NCBI GenBank assembly: GCA_030710605.1
Contig: CP092879.1
Location: forward strand, 28,653,201 to 28,717,200
From: Cordylochernes scorpioides
Taxonomy: Eukaryota > Arthropoda > Arachnida > Pseudoscorpiones > Chernetidae
Length of the DNA: 64,000 bases
Direction of reading: 5' to 3'
Shown here in pieces: positions 1 to 11,605 of this stretch (the first letter of the stretch is position 1; the number at the start of each line of letters is the position of its first letter). The notes under the pieces were generated by a model. The model saw only the letters and a program-made list of their open reading frames with translations, was not told where the DNA came from and ran no database searches. A program made the translations under genes and the position numbers.

Positions 1-243
1 TTCTCTGTTATTACACGTGTCTTTTGACACAAGAACAAAATTTCTATAATGATTTTCCTTGAAGAAATATCGACACGAATACTGTCCTTTCTGCAAGTTC
101 CTTCCCTCATATCTTACTCCATGTGCGCACGAGAGCTGCGCATTTTACATCATTTGCATAACTCGGTTAGGCGCGTCTACCCTGAAATTTGCATAATTTT
201 CTGGCCACTATTTCTTGGTGTTCCATTTTCAATGTCACGCAGT
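1..243 (+). other. Unique leading segment with one short open frame
   Basis: This stretch lies left of the duplicated block and matches nothing else in the window. A frame starting at 49 runs into the block and ends at 297 (82 residues). Its N-terminus, 'LEEISTRILSFLQVPSLI' followed by 'CARELRIL' and 'RRVYPE', has the rhythm of an F-box (L-x-E-x-x-x-x-I-L-S-F-L, then a cysteine and a basic stretch). No second domain or splice context supports that. Because the frame crosses into duplicated DNA it may be chance. Treat it as an unproven frame. Confidence 0.2.
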
Positions 244-938
244 GTATATAAATATTTTCGTTCAGTTTCTTGGAAAGTTGCCTGTCAAAGGACGTAAAAG
301 TCCAAAAACTTGCCGAATTTACAGCATTAATAAAAGAAACTCGTCGCCGTTAACTTTTGTTCCTTCTTCAAGATGATGTCAGGCGATTCCTTCTCTTGTA
401 AGGTTATATATCTTCCTGAATGGCGTGCATTTCACATTTTGAAAGGATGATATGTAGATGATGCCGCGAATGACCGCAAGCATGCAGATTACCAATATAG
501 GTTAATGTCCGCTAAGGCCCGGACACTGTGAGATTTGAGGACGTAACGGATGGTATTTCTATTTGAAGTTTCTTGAAGAGCTCAGCAGAGAGCTTGTATT
601 TCTCAAAGCTTCGATAATTATCCTTCACATCGAACTAATCAAAGTATTTTACAAGCTTGTAGGGCGGGTAGCTTCCTCTTAGCGACATCCTTCGGTGGAA
701 TCGCTCACTGGAGTTATCAAAGTCTAGACTCTTGAATTTCTCATTTCACCTAATTCCATCGAGTGTCAGGATTGAAGGTAGGTAAGCCTCAAGGCTCAAA
801 CATGACTTGCATGAACTTTGACCTTGATAGGAAGAGACTCGCCATCAAGATGTAGATAGTGCCTACGAGGACGGTCAGGACTCTACCGAGCTAGACATGA
901 AGTCACATGTCGAAACCTCAGCGGTGTTCAGCTTATGT

Positions 939-1214
939 TAGCACGGAGTGGTTAGAGCTAGTTTCTCGGTAGTTATTTGTGGAATGGAACTCGACACCGG
1001 AACAGAATTTTCAGAAGCTGGAATCTCCAGAAGTCGAAGCAGTTCGTCGCTGATGGAGCCACGCCAGGACGGCGTGTTGTTGTCCTCGATGTAAGCAGAG
1101 AACATTTGGCCCGTTAATGTCCTTGGTATTTTACACTTGAAATATTTTATGCAACGAGACTGTTCACGAAATAACTCTCTGCAGTCTTCAACGGTCGTGA
1201 ATAAACAAAACTAT
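939..1214 (-). pseudogene. Broken copy of the third chained frame (family unknown)
   Basis: The minus strand encodes the same segment that is open at 26866-27159, with landmarks 'SDELLRLLEIPASENS' and 'AYIEDNNTPSWRG'. An extra A near 1211 ('aacaaaactat' against 'aacaaactat' in copies 2 and 3) shifts the frame close to its start. The segment follows the two frames at 1229-1599 in transcription order. I do not recognise the family. It may be an exon of a spliced gene; only its conservation between copies argues for past coding. Confidence 0.5.
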
Positions 1215-1228
1215 ATTTAAAAATATGG

Positions 1229-1417
1229 TCATAAAGTATCGCTAAGATTTTTATTGATGAAAACGAACGGCATTTTATCGAATATTCGCTTCGCCTTATT
1301 CCTGTAAAGATTGAATGTTTTAAAAATGTTGGTGCTAATGGTGAAGTCCACCTTGATACGGCTTTCTGACTGCATCACGTTCGACAGTTCAGCATATTCT
1401 TGACCAGGCATCTTCAT
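1229..1417 (-). CDS. Second chained frame, 62 aa, unknown family
   Basis: An open minus-strand frame starting 'MKMPGQEYAEL' and ending 'NKNLSDTL'. The motif 'RIFDKMP' lies in the C-terminal half. Identical or nearly identical frames occur at 27156-27344 and 54386-54574. The start overlaps the stop of the preceding frame by four bases (ATGA), and an in-frame stop lies eight codons upstream, so little can be added at the N-terminus. The predicted protein is lysine-rich with no signal peptide or membrane helix. A diverged relative with 'VFQKMP' lies at 52478-52705. This may be one exon or decayed fragment rather than a complete gene. Function is unknown. Confidence 0.45.
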   Translation of the reverse strand: MKMPGQEYAELSNVMQSESRIKVDFTISTNIFKTFNLYRNKAKRIFDKMPFVFINKNLSDTL

Positions 1418-1599
1418 TCGTTCGAAGACCGATCCGCTTCAAGAATGACCTCCAGTGTTTTGATGTAGTCCAAAATTTCGAAGTCGGTAGAATGTTTCAA
1501 GAAGAAGAGTTGGTTGAAGGTAGATACGTCAGACAGTACCTTACATTGAGTCTGCTGTAGCCTGATGGTACAGATTTCAGTAATCAGGTCTTCGTTCAC
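1414..1599 (-). CDS. First chained frame, about 60 aa, unknown family
   Basis: Open minus-strand frame with landmarks 'NEDLITEICTIRLQQTQ' and 'DFEILDYIKTLEV'. It has no ATG: it begins at GTG directly after an in-frame TAA. 'ctaag' immediately before the first codons would serve as a splice acceptor, so this reads better as an exon or a remnant than as a free gene. It recurs at 27341-27526 with two conservative changes, and at 54571-54756 where a stop interrupts it. No known domain recognised. Confidence 0.45.
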   Translation of the reverse strand: MNEDLITEICTIRLQQTQCKVLSDVSTFNQLFFLKHSTDFEILDYIKTLEVILEADRSSNE

Positions 1600-2084
1600 T
1601 TAGTTACACACGTTCCTCAGTCTCTGCGAATTGTTTGTATCTGCTCTAGGAAGATTTGTTGGTTACCCGCTGCATTTCAGTCCTTGTCTTAGACTCTTAT
1701 TTTATTAGACATTCAAACCCCATCAATTCCACTTTCCTGTTTTTCTTAGTTCGGCAAGATCGGCCGAATTTACAAGGCTTTTCTACGTGGTGATACTCGC
1801 ATCTTGGCGCTGTTCAAAATATTTGAAAAATATCTTGTACATATCAATATTTTCATTAGCTGATAACTAATCTGTAGCTTGATCAATTTGAATCTATTCC
1901 TCATAAAGTAGATTAACTTATACAGTATCTGGGGAGTGATTTATATCACTCAATTTCTATCACATTTTACTAAAAAGATAAAATCATGCGTCGCACTATC
2001 GCAAGTTTCGTTTTATACAAGTAAACATTGAAAAAGCAAAATAAATGAGTGCGAGAACATTTGTATAAAGGTATGAGATAGAAT
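1600..2084. other. AT-rich block sequence without a frame
   Basis: Conserved in order with 27527-28011 and 54757-55250 but with no long frame on either strand. It is compatible with intron or spacer DNA between the chained frames and the next small frame. Confidence 0.5.
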
Positions 2085-2180
2085 TTATAGTGGTTCAAAG
2101 ATATCATCTATAAAAACGAATAATTTCACCAAACCAGGATTTGCATTGTAACTAATAAGAAAATGATCTTGATCAAGCAT
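2085..2180 (-). CDS. Small conserved frame, 31 aa
   Basis: Minus-strand frame from ATG at 2180 to TAA at 2085. Its 'HFLISYNANPGLVKLF' and 'VFIDDI' core is preserved in all three blocks (28012-28113, 55125-55340), whereas the N-terminus differs between copies. Core conservation with a variable start is what a terminal exon would show: the real N-terminus would come from an upstream exon, and a shared stop codon follows 'EPL' in copies 1 and 2. Family unknown. Confidence 0.4.
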   Translation of the reverse strand: MLDQDHFLISYNANPGLVKLFVFIDDIFEPL

Positions 2181-3066
2181 TTTAATGTTCTTAGTAAAAA
2201 TATATACCTTAAAAAACGAAAATAGCAAGTAAAAGATAATTTACTGAGTATCTCAAACTTTTTAATTTTCAAAGTGTATATTTCAATTTTATTGTTCACT
2301 GAGTGGAATATTTAAAAAGTTACCATTATATTCTTTTATACACGCATGTTTTCAAATCCTATTCTCAAGTCCACAAACAGACAATTTATATATATATTGG
2401 AATATGAATAAAAGAGTTTAAATTTGTGCAATTTGTTTTATATTTTCGAAATTTTCACAGTAAATTTGTAGGTTATTTATCTTTAAATCTGGACTATAAT
2501 TTCGCGATGTTTTTATCCATAACACCCAACACTATTTTATAGAGACTCTTGAAGGTATTAATGTAATTATAATATATGTGAAAGTAACTTTGTTTCTGAT
2601 CTACTAATTTTCTTTGAGAATTTTACTTAAATAACTTACTTAAACTTATAGAAACAAAAATGATGTATCCACGTGTAAAATTATCTCAGGTTCTAGGACT
2701 TCATAACGTGTTTTGTCGAAGATTTCAGATCCTAAGAAGAGTAAAACTGTGGTCTCCAGAAAACTACAGTATAGGGGAACAACCTACCTGACTGGTCCTC
2801 TCCTTTTCCCTGGAAACATCATCTCACTTTATCTTCCATCATACAACACAGAATATTGTATTTATACACTAATATATATATATAGTTCTATAGCACATAT
2901 ATATAACATAAATTTGCAGGAGGATGATATTCATGTACCAAAAGAGATACATCTCTCTTTAATTGTGCATTAGAATGATGCACTGTGCATCACCCGAGTA
3001 AAATAATTTACTAATGATGATAAAAAAAATGAACCACAAATTCAAACAAAAATCCAATCTGTATAC
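2181..3066. other. AT-rich block sequence; SINE-free site
   Basis: No supported gene. The point corresponding to the dimeric SINE insertion in copies 2 and 3 is at about 2903-2915, where a single 'ataacataaa' is found instead of two. A plus-strand open stretch at 2713-2973 is not kept open in the other copies and is not reported as a gene. Confidence 0.6.
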
Positions 3067-3147
3067 CATGGTTTTGGGCTTTGGCTCTCATCAGTACAGA
3101 GGCGGCTTTGATTTCATAATATTCTTCGAGAGAGGTTAGGAAATCGG
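3067..3147 (-). CDS. Exon-like segment with intact splice signals, 27 codons
   Basis: The minus strand reads 'ttggtaaattcag', then 81 bp encoding 'DFLTSLEEYYEIKAASVLM', then 'ATG' and a donor 'gtatac'. The acceptor AG, donor GT and a length of 2+78+1 bases fit a phased internal exon. At the same place in copies 2 and 3 the acceptor reads 'ttcga' instead of 'ttcag', while the donor remains. This makes copy 1 the best preserved at this exon. The exon call is an inference from sequence alone. Confidence 0.35.
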
Positions 3148-4730
3148 CTGAATTTACCAAGCAGGTTTTTAAGTATATATATGCATTTTATTTAAATATT
3201 ATCTAATTTAAAATTATCAATTCTAGAATAGACTACTCTGTAGGGTCGACCACCAGATTTCGAGGATTTTCCTATATTGGGCTTAATCCATTGTGGTTGT
3301 TTCCCGATAGCCGACTCAAATATTTTTGTACATATGTAAATATGTAATCTTTTATTTTCTTCTTTAAGCTTCAAATTGGGTATTTCTTCTTAAATTCTTT
3401 CATTGGCACAATTAGAGCTAATTCTGATCTAAACTATTTTAATTAATATGACCACGACTGCATCCACAACATGCATACTCGTGTATCCTTTGAACAACCT
3501 AAGCAAATTCTATATCAAACAGATTACAATAACATGTACAAAGTTATATAGTTGTCAGTGGTCGTTCAGTAGCTTCTTCCTTATTTCTATCTACATGTGG
3601 TGTGTGCCATCATGTTCAGTTAATTACTGCATCGCATGCCTGAAAATGTTGCTCATCAAATGCACATAAGGAAAGGAATCCACAAACTTCAATTGTTTCC
3701 TGATATGTCTTTTGACAAGTAGTATGGAGACTTTACACAAATTTAGTATTTCAGTGGAGATATTCTCATATTTCTTCATCCTATGTCCAAGGAGCTGAAG
3801 TATAACTCACGTATTAATAGCTATTGTTCGCAATATTATCTCTCTTTCAACTAGTATGTAAATGTGTCGCGGTAAAAAAAAAGTATAACCTCTCTCTGAA
3901 TAGAATTACAAGTGTTTTACTTAATTCAGAATATTGTCATGAGTATCATCGCTACTATCCCATAGTATATTCTTCGATAATAAAATATCCCAATTTAACC
4001 ATATTGGAAACATTCTTTCACATTTCCCTAACACCTCATAAATATGGGTTGATCAAAACAGAGAGTATCAGCCTCTAATTGAAAAGAAATTGCCTACAGT
4101 ACTTAAAGATGGTCCAATCCAGCGACATTACAGATGAAAACAGCTTAATGGTATATTTATTTATCCATGTTTTATTTTCATTCAGATCAATGTTATTATC
4201 TTGAAAGACCACAACCTATTTAGTATCTAGTTGGCCCTTTTCGAAGTGTTTGGATGACACAGAATCAAGATTTTACAACCAGGTTGCTGCCGACTATGAT
4301 TACTCCAATATAATCAACCCTTGGGGTAGAGATTAGCTTGTTTTGACGTTAAAACAGATTTCAGTTCCATCGTTTCTGAATCCCAACATATCGTTTAAGC
4401 ATATACATATAATACGATCATCATTCCGAGTGTAATCAACAAATAGGATGAACATTTTAAGTACAAATGAGATGAATTAGTTGTTGTTAATAGATAGGAA
4501 CTGAGCAAAGTTGGAGCCGCTGAGCTATCAGCAAATAAGGGTTGAAATCATCACTTCACCTACCACGTGGAGTGGCATATGTTTCATTTTCTCATCTTGG
4601 TTGATTTTATGCGATTTCTTAAATAGGGAAACGTGAATAAATCAATGAGAGTTATAATTTCACACGAAAAATTGTAAACCTTTTAATATCGCCATAGTTA
4701 TTTATTTTTTTCAAATTTCTTTTTGGCGTA
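3148..4730. other. AT-rich block sequence, diverged
   Basis: Collinear with copies 2 and 3. Contains the copy-1 equivalent of the 60-aa minus-strand frame (about 3600-3790), here broken by small indels, and plus-strand open stretches that the other copies do not keep. No gene supported. Confidence 0.5.
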
Positions 4731-5692
4731 TATATATATATATTTTAAAATAAGGCCTATTTTGGATTTTAATACGATTATTTATTAAACCTATATTTCG
4801 ATGGATCGATCTTCCATCTTTTACAAGGTGTTTTGCTGTGAAGCACGCAGCAGGTCACGTGCCCCAGGTGAGCCACTAGACGTCTTCCAAGCTTATTGGG
4901 AGATAAACCATCTAATATATACATTCTAAATAGAGTAAATATAATAAAAAGAAAAAATGTATATATGTAAATAACTATTGAAAATTAAGAGATATCGAAT
5001 TAATTAAACAAATAAAATATCATAAAATTGAAAAATCTGTGAAATGAATATACAAATAATAGTAATAAATATCCGATTAAAAATGAAATAAAATAAACAT
5101 GTAGATAGCATAATCATCTAGGAGCTTCTAAACTGAGTATATACATCTGGCAAGTCAATCTTTCTATTGATACTATTTTTATTTTCTAAAGAGCTCCAGC
5201 TTTCTAAAAATATATGGCAATGTTTTTATTTTATGTTTTGATGTATTATAGATGTGTGATCGAAGTCTGGAGTGTGACTATTGCTGAATGCGTGATCTAC
5301 CAGTAGGGATGTCGGATTATGGTTCTTTAGTGCAGATTTGTGCTGGTTGATTCTTTCAGATAAAGGTTTGCTGGTTTCTCCTATGTATATTGCCTGGCAG
5401 GATTTGCATGGAATTTTATAAACCACATTCGCTCTATCTTCTGGCTTGTAGATTTGTTTTGTATCAGGGTGACGGAAGATGCTTCTTAAATTCTGGTTGG
5501 GTTGATATCTGGTTGTAATATTGTGTTTTTTTAAACTTCTGGCTATTATTTCACAGCCATAGCTGTAAGGTAGGGAGCAAAACACGTTCGGGGTTGAGAT
5601 CTGTCTATTGTTCGTGGATGGAATTTTTGGTGCATATAATTGCTTTTTGATAAATTCTTTAGGGTAATTATTGCTTTGTAGTTCTTATATAT
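4731..5692 (-). mobile_element. Truncated Penelope-like retroelement, block copy 1 only
   Basis: About 960 bp interrupt the block between 'ctttttggcg' and 'tttttcttttatgttcac'; copies 2 and 3 are continuous here. On the minus strand it carries the linker and GIY-YIG end of a Penelope-like polyprotein, a long AT-rich 3' UTR, and a terminal motif near 4790-4830 ('ccttgtaaaag', a gatgg/ccatc stem, then 'gaaa'). The reverse transcriptase is missing, so this is a 5'-truncated copy. Penelope-like elements are known to insert by target-primed reverse transcription and are usually 5'-truncated. Confidence 0.8.
5226..5690 (-). pseudogene. Penelope-like polyprotein C-terminus, GIY-YIG endonuclease
   Basis: The frame is open from the element's truncated edge near 5690 ('YPKEFIKKQLYAPKIPS') to the stop at 5226. 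In order it shows the linker after the RT ('PYSYGCEIIARSLKKHN'), a conserved 'VYKIPCKSC', then the GIY-YIG core 'AIYIGETSKPLSERINQHK' with the catalytic-type arginine, and a C-terminal 'DHAFSNSHTPDFD' region. In full elements this domain nicks target DNA for reverse transcription. There is no RT here, so the fragment cannot move itself. The frame is undamaged over its length, which suggests fairly recent insertion. Confidence 0.85.
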
Positions 5693-6069
5693 ATTTTTCT
5701 TTTATGTTCACTCTTTATGAGCTCTCATCTCTGGCAGTGATTAATAATATACAACAAGCTCAAATTATTGTGAGCCAACTATTTTGTATTTGTCTACTGT
5801 AAAGATGCAATGGCAATATAGCTAGTATCTTTTCCTTATAATTTTTCCAATTTTGTCTTCTCCAAAAAGAATTTTAATCTTTTAAAAGTCTAAAGACTTT
5901 TCAGCCACATTTTGACCATTCCCATGTATTTTGTTCAGATACTGTTAGTGTAGTTAGATTTCACACGTACGAACTCCCCATTAATTGAAAGAGATTAATA
6001 TATAAATTTGGTAAAGTTCAGTTTGAAGATCATTACGTTTAACTGAAACGGCGGTAACTAAATAAAGGA
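5693..6069. other. AT-rich block sequence lacking the tRNA-like insert
   Basis: Matches 31575-32085 except that the roughly 270-bp segment with the tRNA-like sequence is missing at about 5785. No gene seen. Confidence 0.6.
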
Positions 6070-6333
6070 ATTGGTTGTGTTCATGTGAGAGAAGTGTAGA
6101 CATATTTTCCGAATTCGGTTTAGTTTCTTTAACACTCTGTAGGTAGTGTTAGATTTTCTTGTCAAGGTTGAACTACTCACAAAACTGTCTATAGATTATA
6201 TTCCAGTGTGTGTTACCTGTGTTATGAGAATGTAAAAAAGATTGAATCTGGCAGTAAATGAAAGAAAAAGCCATTCGAGAAGGACACAATGCAAGGATGT
6301 GTTTTTGTGTAATGTTGGTTACAGGTTTGACGG
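6070..6333 (-). pseudogene. Copy-1 remnant of the 131-aa frame
   Basis: The minus strand encodes the same helical-looking segment found at 32086-32481 and 59148-59543 ('HNQFLYLVT', 'VKRNDLQTELY'). Here two codons present in the other copies are absent in frame, while a stop lies in the 'QFNL' region. The block is cut by the satellite right after the segment equivalent to the start. Family unknown. Confidence 0.4.
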
Positions 6334-9300
6334 TGAAGCGGGTGATACACAGATTTTATTAAAAGAAGAACAGAGACGCAGCGAGGAAGAAAACACAGTT
6401 TTTATCAAATAAAACATAGATTCAGAGGTAGGGATACACAGGTTTTATTAAAAAAAAACAGAGACGCAAAGACGGGGAATACACCGTTTTTTTAAAGAAG
6501 AACATAGAGTAAGAGACGGGCAATACACAGATTTTCGAAAGAAGCACAGAGACTCAGAGATAGGAGATATACAGGTTTTTTAAAAAAGAAAAGAGACTCA
6601 GTGACGGGTGAAACACAGGTTTATTAAAAGAAGAACATAGACTGGGAATACACTGGTTTCATTTGAAGAGGAACAAATAATTAGAGACGGGCAATACACA
6701 GTTTTGATTTGAAATAGAACAGAGACTTAGAGGCGGAATATATACATGTTTTATATTGGGAACACCAGTAGATTCAGAGACGGGGAAAAACAGGTTTGAT
6801 ATAAAGTATAAAATAGACTCAGAGAAGGGTGATACACAGGTTTTATTAAAAAAAAATGAGCAGCGATTCAGAGACGCTAAATACACAGGTTTATTTGAAT
6901 AAGAACAATCAGAGACGAGGAATACACGGGTCTTATTTGAGGTAGAACAGAGATTTAGAAACGGGAAATACACAGGTTTTAATAAAAGAATAACAGAGAC
7001 TCCGAGACGAGTGATACACAGGTTTTATTAAAAGAAGAACATAAGACTTAGAGATGAAGGATACGCAGTTTAAAAAAAAACATAGAATGGAAATACACAG
7101 GTTTTATTTGAAGAAAACAGAGACTTAGAGACGGGCAATACACGGTTTTTATTTGAAATAGAACAGAGACTAAGAGACGGAAAATACACTTGTTTTATAT
7201 AGGGAAGAACATGAGATTCGGAGACGGGGAATACACGGGTTTTATTTAAAAAAGAATAGTGACTCAGAGACGGGGATAAATATGTTTTATTTGAATAGGA
7301 ACGGAGACCTAGAGACGGAGAATACACAGGTTTATTTGAATGAGAAGAGAGACTCAGAGACTAGAAATACACGGTTTTATTTGGGGCACAACAGAGATTC
7401 AGAGACGGGGAATAAACAGTGTTTATTAGAAGAAGAACATAGACAAATAGGTGAGGGATACAAAGATTTAAAAAAAAGAACAGAGAGTCAGAGATGGGAG
7501 ATATGCAGGTTTCATTTAAAGAAGAACAGCGACTCAGAACAAGGTAATACACAGGTTTTATTAAAATTAAAACATAGATTAAGAGATAGAGAATACACCG
7601 TTTTTTTTTTAAAGAAGAACATAGACGAGGAATACACAGGTTTTATTTAAAGTAGAACAGAGACTCAGACACGGAGAATACACAGGTTTATTCGAAGAAC
7701 AGAGACTCAGACACGGGTAATACACAGTTTTTTTTAAAGAATAACATAGACTCAGACACGGGAAATACACAGGTTTATTTAAAAAAGAATAGAGACTCAA
7801 ATACGAGGAATACACGGGTTTGATTTGAGTTAGTACATAGTTTCAGAGAGGTGGAATACACACGTTTTATTTTCAGGGAAGAATAATAGATTCAGGGACG
7901 GGGTATACACAGGTTTTATATAAAGAATAACATACTCTCAAAGGTGGGGATACACACGTTTTATTAAATGAAGATAATAGACTATGATAAGGGGGATAAA
8001 CAGGTTATTTTAAAAAGAAGAACACAGACTCAGAGACGTGTGATACAGATGTTTTATTAAAAGAAGAATATTGACTAAGAAATGGGTATACGTACCTTTT
8101 GAAAATAAACATACGCGGGGAATACACAGGTTTTATTTAAAGAAGAACAGAGACTCAGATACGTGGAATGCATAGGCTTTATTTAAATGAGAACAGAGAC
8201 TCAGAGACGTGTGATACACAGGTTTTATTAAAGGAATACCTGAGACTCAAAGACAGGGGATACACAGATTTTATTCAAAGAATAACAGAGAATCAGAGAT
8301 GGGGAATACGCAGATTCATTTGAAAAAGAACAGAGAACATGAGACGTGAAATAGACGGTTTTTATATCAGGCACAACATAGATTCAGAGACGGGAGATAC
8401 ACAGGTTTTATTGAAAGAAGAACAGAGACTAAGAGATAAGGGATACATATTTTTCGAAAGAAGAACAGAGATTCAGAGATGGGAGATATACAGGTTTTAT
8501 TTAAAAAAGAACAGAAACTCAGAAATAAGTGATACACAGGTTCTATTAAAAGAAGAACATAAACTGGGAATACACAGTTTTTATTTAAAGAAGAAGAGAG
8601 ACTTAGAGACGGGCAATACACGTTTTTTTAATAGAACAGACTTAGAGACGGAAAATATTCATGTTTTATATAGGGTCAGAGACGGGAAATACAAGGATTT
8701 TATTTGAAGAAGAACAGAGACTCAGAAACGAAGAATACACTGGTTTTATTTAAAATAGAACAGAGACTCAGAGACGGGAGATACACAGGTTGTATTAAAA
8801 GAAGAACAGATACTCAGAGTCAGGTCATAAATAGGTTTTATTAAAACACAGGTATACAAAGTTTTTTTTAAGGAGAACAGAGACTCAGAGACGCGGAATG
8901 CACGGGTTTTATTTTAAATAGTACAAAGCCTAGGGGAGGGGTAATACCCAGGTGTTATATTAGTTAGAACATGTATTTCAGAGCCGGGTAATGCACATGT
9001 TTTATATTGAGTAGAACATGAGTTTAAGAGCCGGGGAATGCACAGGTTTTATTAAAATATGAACATAGACTCAGAGATGGGATATACAGAGTTTTTCAAA
9101 AGAAGAACAGAGACTTAGATTAGGAGATACACTAGTTTTATTTAAAGTAGGATTGAGACTCAGAGGCGGGTGATACAAAGGTTTTATTAAAAAAGAACAT
9201 AAACTTAGAGATGTGGGATACACAATTTTTGGAAGAAGAACAGATATTCAGAGATGGGATATACACAGGTTTTATTAAAGGAAGAACAGAGGATCAGATA

Positions 9301-10512
9301 TAAGAGACATCGGTTTTATTAAAATGATAACATAGATTAAGAGACGGGGAATACACAGGTTTTATTTTAAAGAAGAACAGAGACGGAGAATAAACAGGTT
9401 TTATTAGAAGTAGAACAGAGACTCAGAGGCCGGAAAAACACAGTTTTTTAAAAGAAGAAAAGAAACACAGAGACGTGGATACACAGGTTTTATTAAGATA
9501 AAAACTTAAATTAAGAGATGGGGATACATAGGTCTTTTAAAAAAAAACATAGACTCAGAGACTAGGAATACACAAGTTTTATTTGAAAAGGAACAGAGAC
9601 TCAGAGATGGGGAACACACAAGTGTTTTTAAAAAAGAACATAGAATCAGAGACGGGAATTACACAAAATTTATTTGAAGAAGAACAGAGACTCGGAGATA
9701 AAGAATACGAAGGTTTATTTAAAAAAGAAACAGACTCAGAGACGTAATATACATAGGTTTTATTTGAGGCCCCACAGAGATTTAGAGAAGGGAAATAAAC
9801 AGGTATTAATAAAAAAGAACAGAAACTCAGAGAAGAGTGATTCACGGGTTTTATTGAAAAAAATATCAGAAATTCATAGACCGGGAATCCACAGTTTTTA
9901 TTAAAAGAAGAGCATAAACTAAGAGATGAGAGATACCCAGTTTTTTAAAAGAATAAAATAGACTGGGAATACACAGCTTTCTTTAAAAAGAACAGACGCA
10001 GAGAAGGAAAACACATGTTTTATATAGGGAAGAACATGAGATTCAGAGACGGGGAATACACAGTTTTTTTTAAGTAAAACATAGACTCAAGGGTGGGGAT
10101 ACACAGGTTTTTTTAGAAGAAAAACAGAGATTAAGAAATGGTTGATACACAGGGTTTATAAAAAGAAGAACAGAGATTCAGAGATGAGTGATACATAGAT
10201 TTTATTAAAAGAAGAACAGAGACTCAAAGATGGGAGATACACATATTCTATCAAAAGAAGAACATAGACTTAGAGATAGGAAATACACCGTTTATTTAAA
10301 GAAGAACAGAGACTAAGAGACGGTGAATAAAGGGTTTTATTTGAAGAGGAGCTGAGACTCAGAAACGGGAAATACACAGGCTTATATAGGGAATAACATG
10401 AGATTTAGAGACGGGGAATACACAGGTTATATTTGAAGTAGGACAGAGACTCAGAAACGGGGGATACCTAAGCTTTATTAAAAGAAGAACATAGACTCAA
10501 ATGGGATATATA
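6334..10512. repeat. 46-bp minisatellite array 1, left part
   Basis: About 90 head-to-tail monomers of 46 bp with small indels. Landmarks in order are 'atacacaggttttatt', 'gaagaacagagactcagag' and a short acgggg linker. The plus strand is strongly purine-rich in the second half of each unit. Variant monomers ('aacatagactaagagatg' types) alternate with the main type. Short frames of 60-120 codons appear on both strands because 46 is not a multiple of three and stops are frequently mutated; none is credible as a gene. The array starts abruptly at the end of block copy 1. Confidence 0.95.
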
Positions 10513-10545
10513 CGCGAGATGTGTTCACAAAGTATCGCGACTTTT
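10513..10545 (+). repeat. mariner terminal inverted repeat, left
   Basis: Pairs with 11780-11811 over about 31 bp with a few mismatches and one 1-bp indel. Two extra bases (cg) precede the matching part. Confidence 0.85.
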
Positions 10546-10568
10546 GTGTTTTTTCAAAAATTATTTAT

Positions 10569-11605
10569 TTATTCATGAATACCTATTTTGTCTCCTTCAA
10601 AGTAATACCCATGAGATATTATACACTTGTGCCAACGGTTTTTCCAATCTTCGAAGCACTTCAAAAAATCATTTTTTTTTATCTTGTTCAGCTCCTCCTT
10701 CGATGCCGTCTCTATCTCGTCAAGCGTAGCGTAACGTCGTCCTTTCATGGGCCTCTTCAGTTTAGGGAACAAGAAAAAGTCACAGGGGGCCAGATCTGGG
10801 GAATACGGTGGCTGCGGCATCATTAGTGTGTTGTTTTTGGCCAAAAGGTCGCGCACAAGCAACGATGTGTGAGCAGGGGCGTTATCATGGTGCAAAAGTC
10901 AATTTTTGTTCTTCCACAAATCCGGGCGTTTCTGGCGGATTGCCTCGCGCAAATTGCGCATTACTTGCAGGTAATATTCCTTATTGACCGTTCTACCCTG
11001 TGGCGTCCCTGCAATCGAAAGAAAACTGTCAGCAAAACTTTCACATTCGACCGAACTTGGCGCGCTTTTTTCGGTCTTGGCTCGTGCTTCCATTGAAATG
11101 ATTGAGCTTTGGTTTCCACGTCATAACAATAAACCCACGCTTCGTCACCAGTTATGACCCTCTGGAGCAAATTTGGGTCGTCGCGGACAGAGTCCAACAT
11201 CTCATTAGCAATGTTCATGCGATGCTGTTTTTGGTCGCAATTGAGCAATTTTGGTACGAATTTCGCGGCGACCCGTCTCATGCCCAAATCATTGATAAAA
11301 ATCGAATGGCACGAGCCAATCGATATGTTTAGGTCCTCAGCAACTTCTCTAACGGTGATTAGACGATTCGCCAATATCATTTTTTTCACTTCATTAATTT
11401 TTTCGTCTGTTGTTGAAGTGCTCCGGCGTCCGGCACGCTCTTCGTCGTTCACATCTTCTCGGCCTTCTTAGAACATTTTGTACCACCGTAAAACGTTGCT
11501 TCGGTCCAAGGTAGCTTCTCCGTATGCCACAGTCAACATTCGGAATGCATCCGCGCACTTAATTTCGTTTTTCACTTAAAATTTGATACAGGTTCTTTGA
11601 TCAAT
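10569..11605 (-). pseudogene. mariner transposase (DD34D), inactivated
   Basis: Reading from 11605 down: N-terminal helix-turn-helix region ('NEIKCADAFRML', 'ATLDRSNVLRWYKMF'), an early stop replacing a residue just after 'KMF', the linker 'EERAGRRSTSTTDEK', a second helix-turn-helix, then the first catalytic Asp in 'VITGDEAWVY', the second in 'HHDNAPAHTS' and the third in 'YSPDLAPCDFF'. Asp2 and Asp3 have 34 residues between them, the mariner spacing. Damage: a stop before 'VKNEIKC', the stop after 'KMF', a deletion plus frameshift near 11010 between the first and second Asp, and a TGA at about 10897 where the family has Trp. The transposase would cut and paste the element at TA sites. Confidence 0.95.

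Larger units (their letters stand above)
244..6333. repeat. Duplicated block, copy 1 (partial)
   Basis: Collinear with 26180-32465 and 53212-59525. It starts at 'tatataaatattttcgttc' and ends just after 'ttacaggtttg', where the 46-bp minisatellite begins. It lacks the first 120 bp or so of the other copies, the two tRNA-like SINE inserts, and everything beyond the 131-aa frame (34-aa repeat, maT, foldback element). It alone carries the Penelope fragment at 4731-5692. By eye it is clearly more diverged from copies 2 and 3 than they are from each other. Confidence 0.9.

Noticed and set aside
49-297. A confident F-box gene
   Set aside because: Only a loose motif match over about 40 residues, no second domain, and the frame ends inside duplicated DNA. 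Kept as a low-confidence frame only.
10521-11471. Plus-strand frames over the mariner
   Set aside because: They are antisense shadows of the transposase, whose catalytic motifs are on the minus strand.
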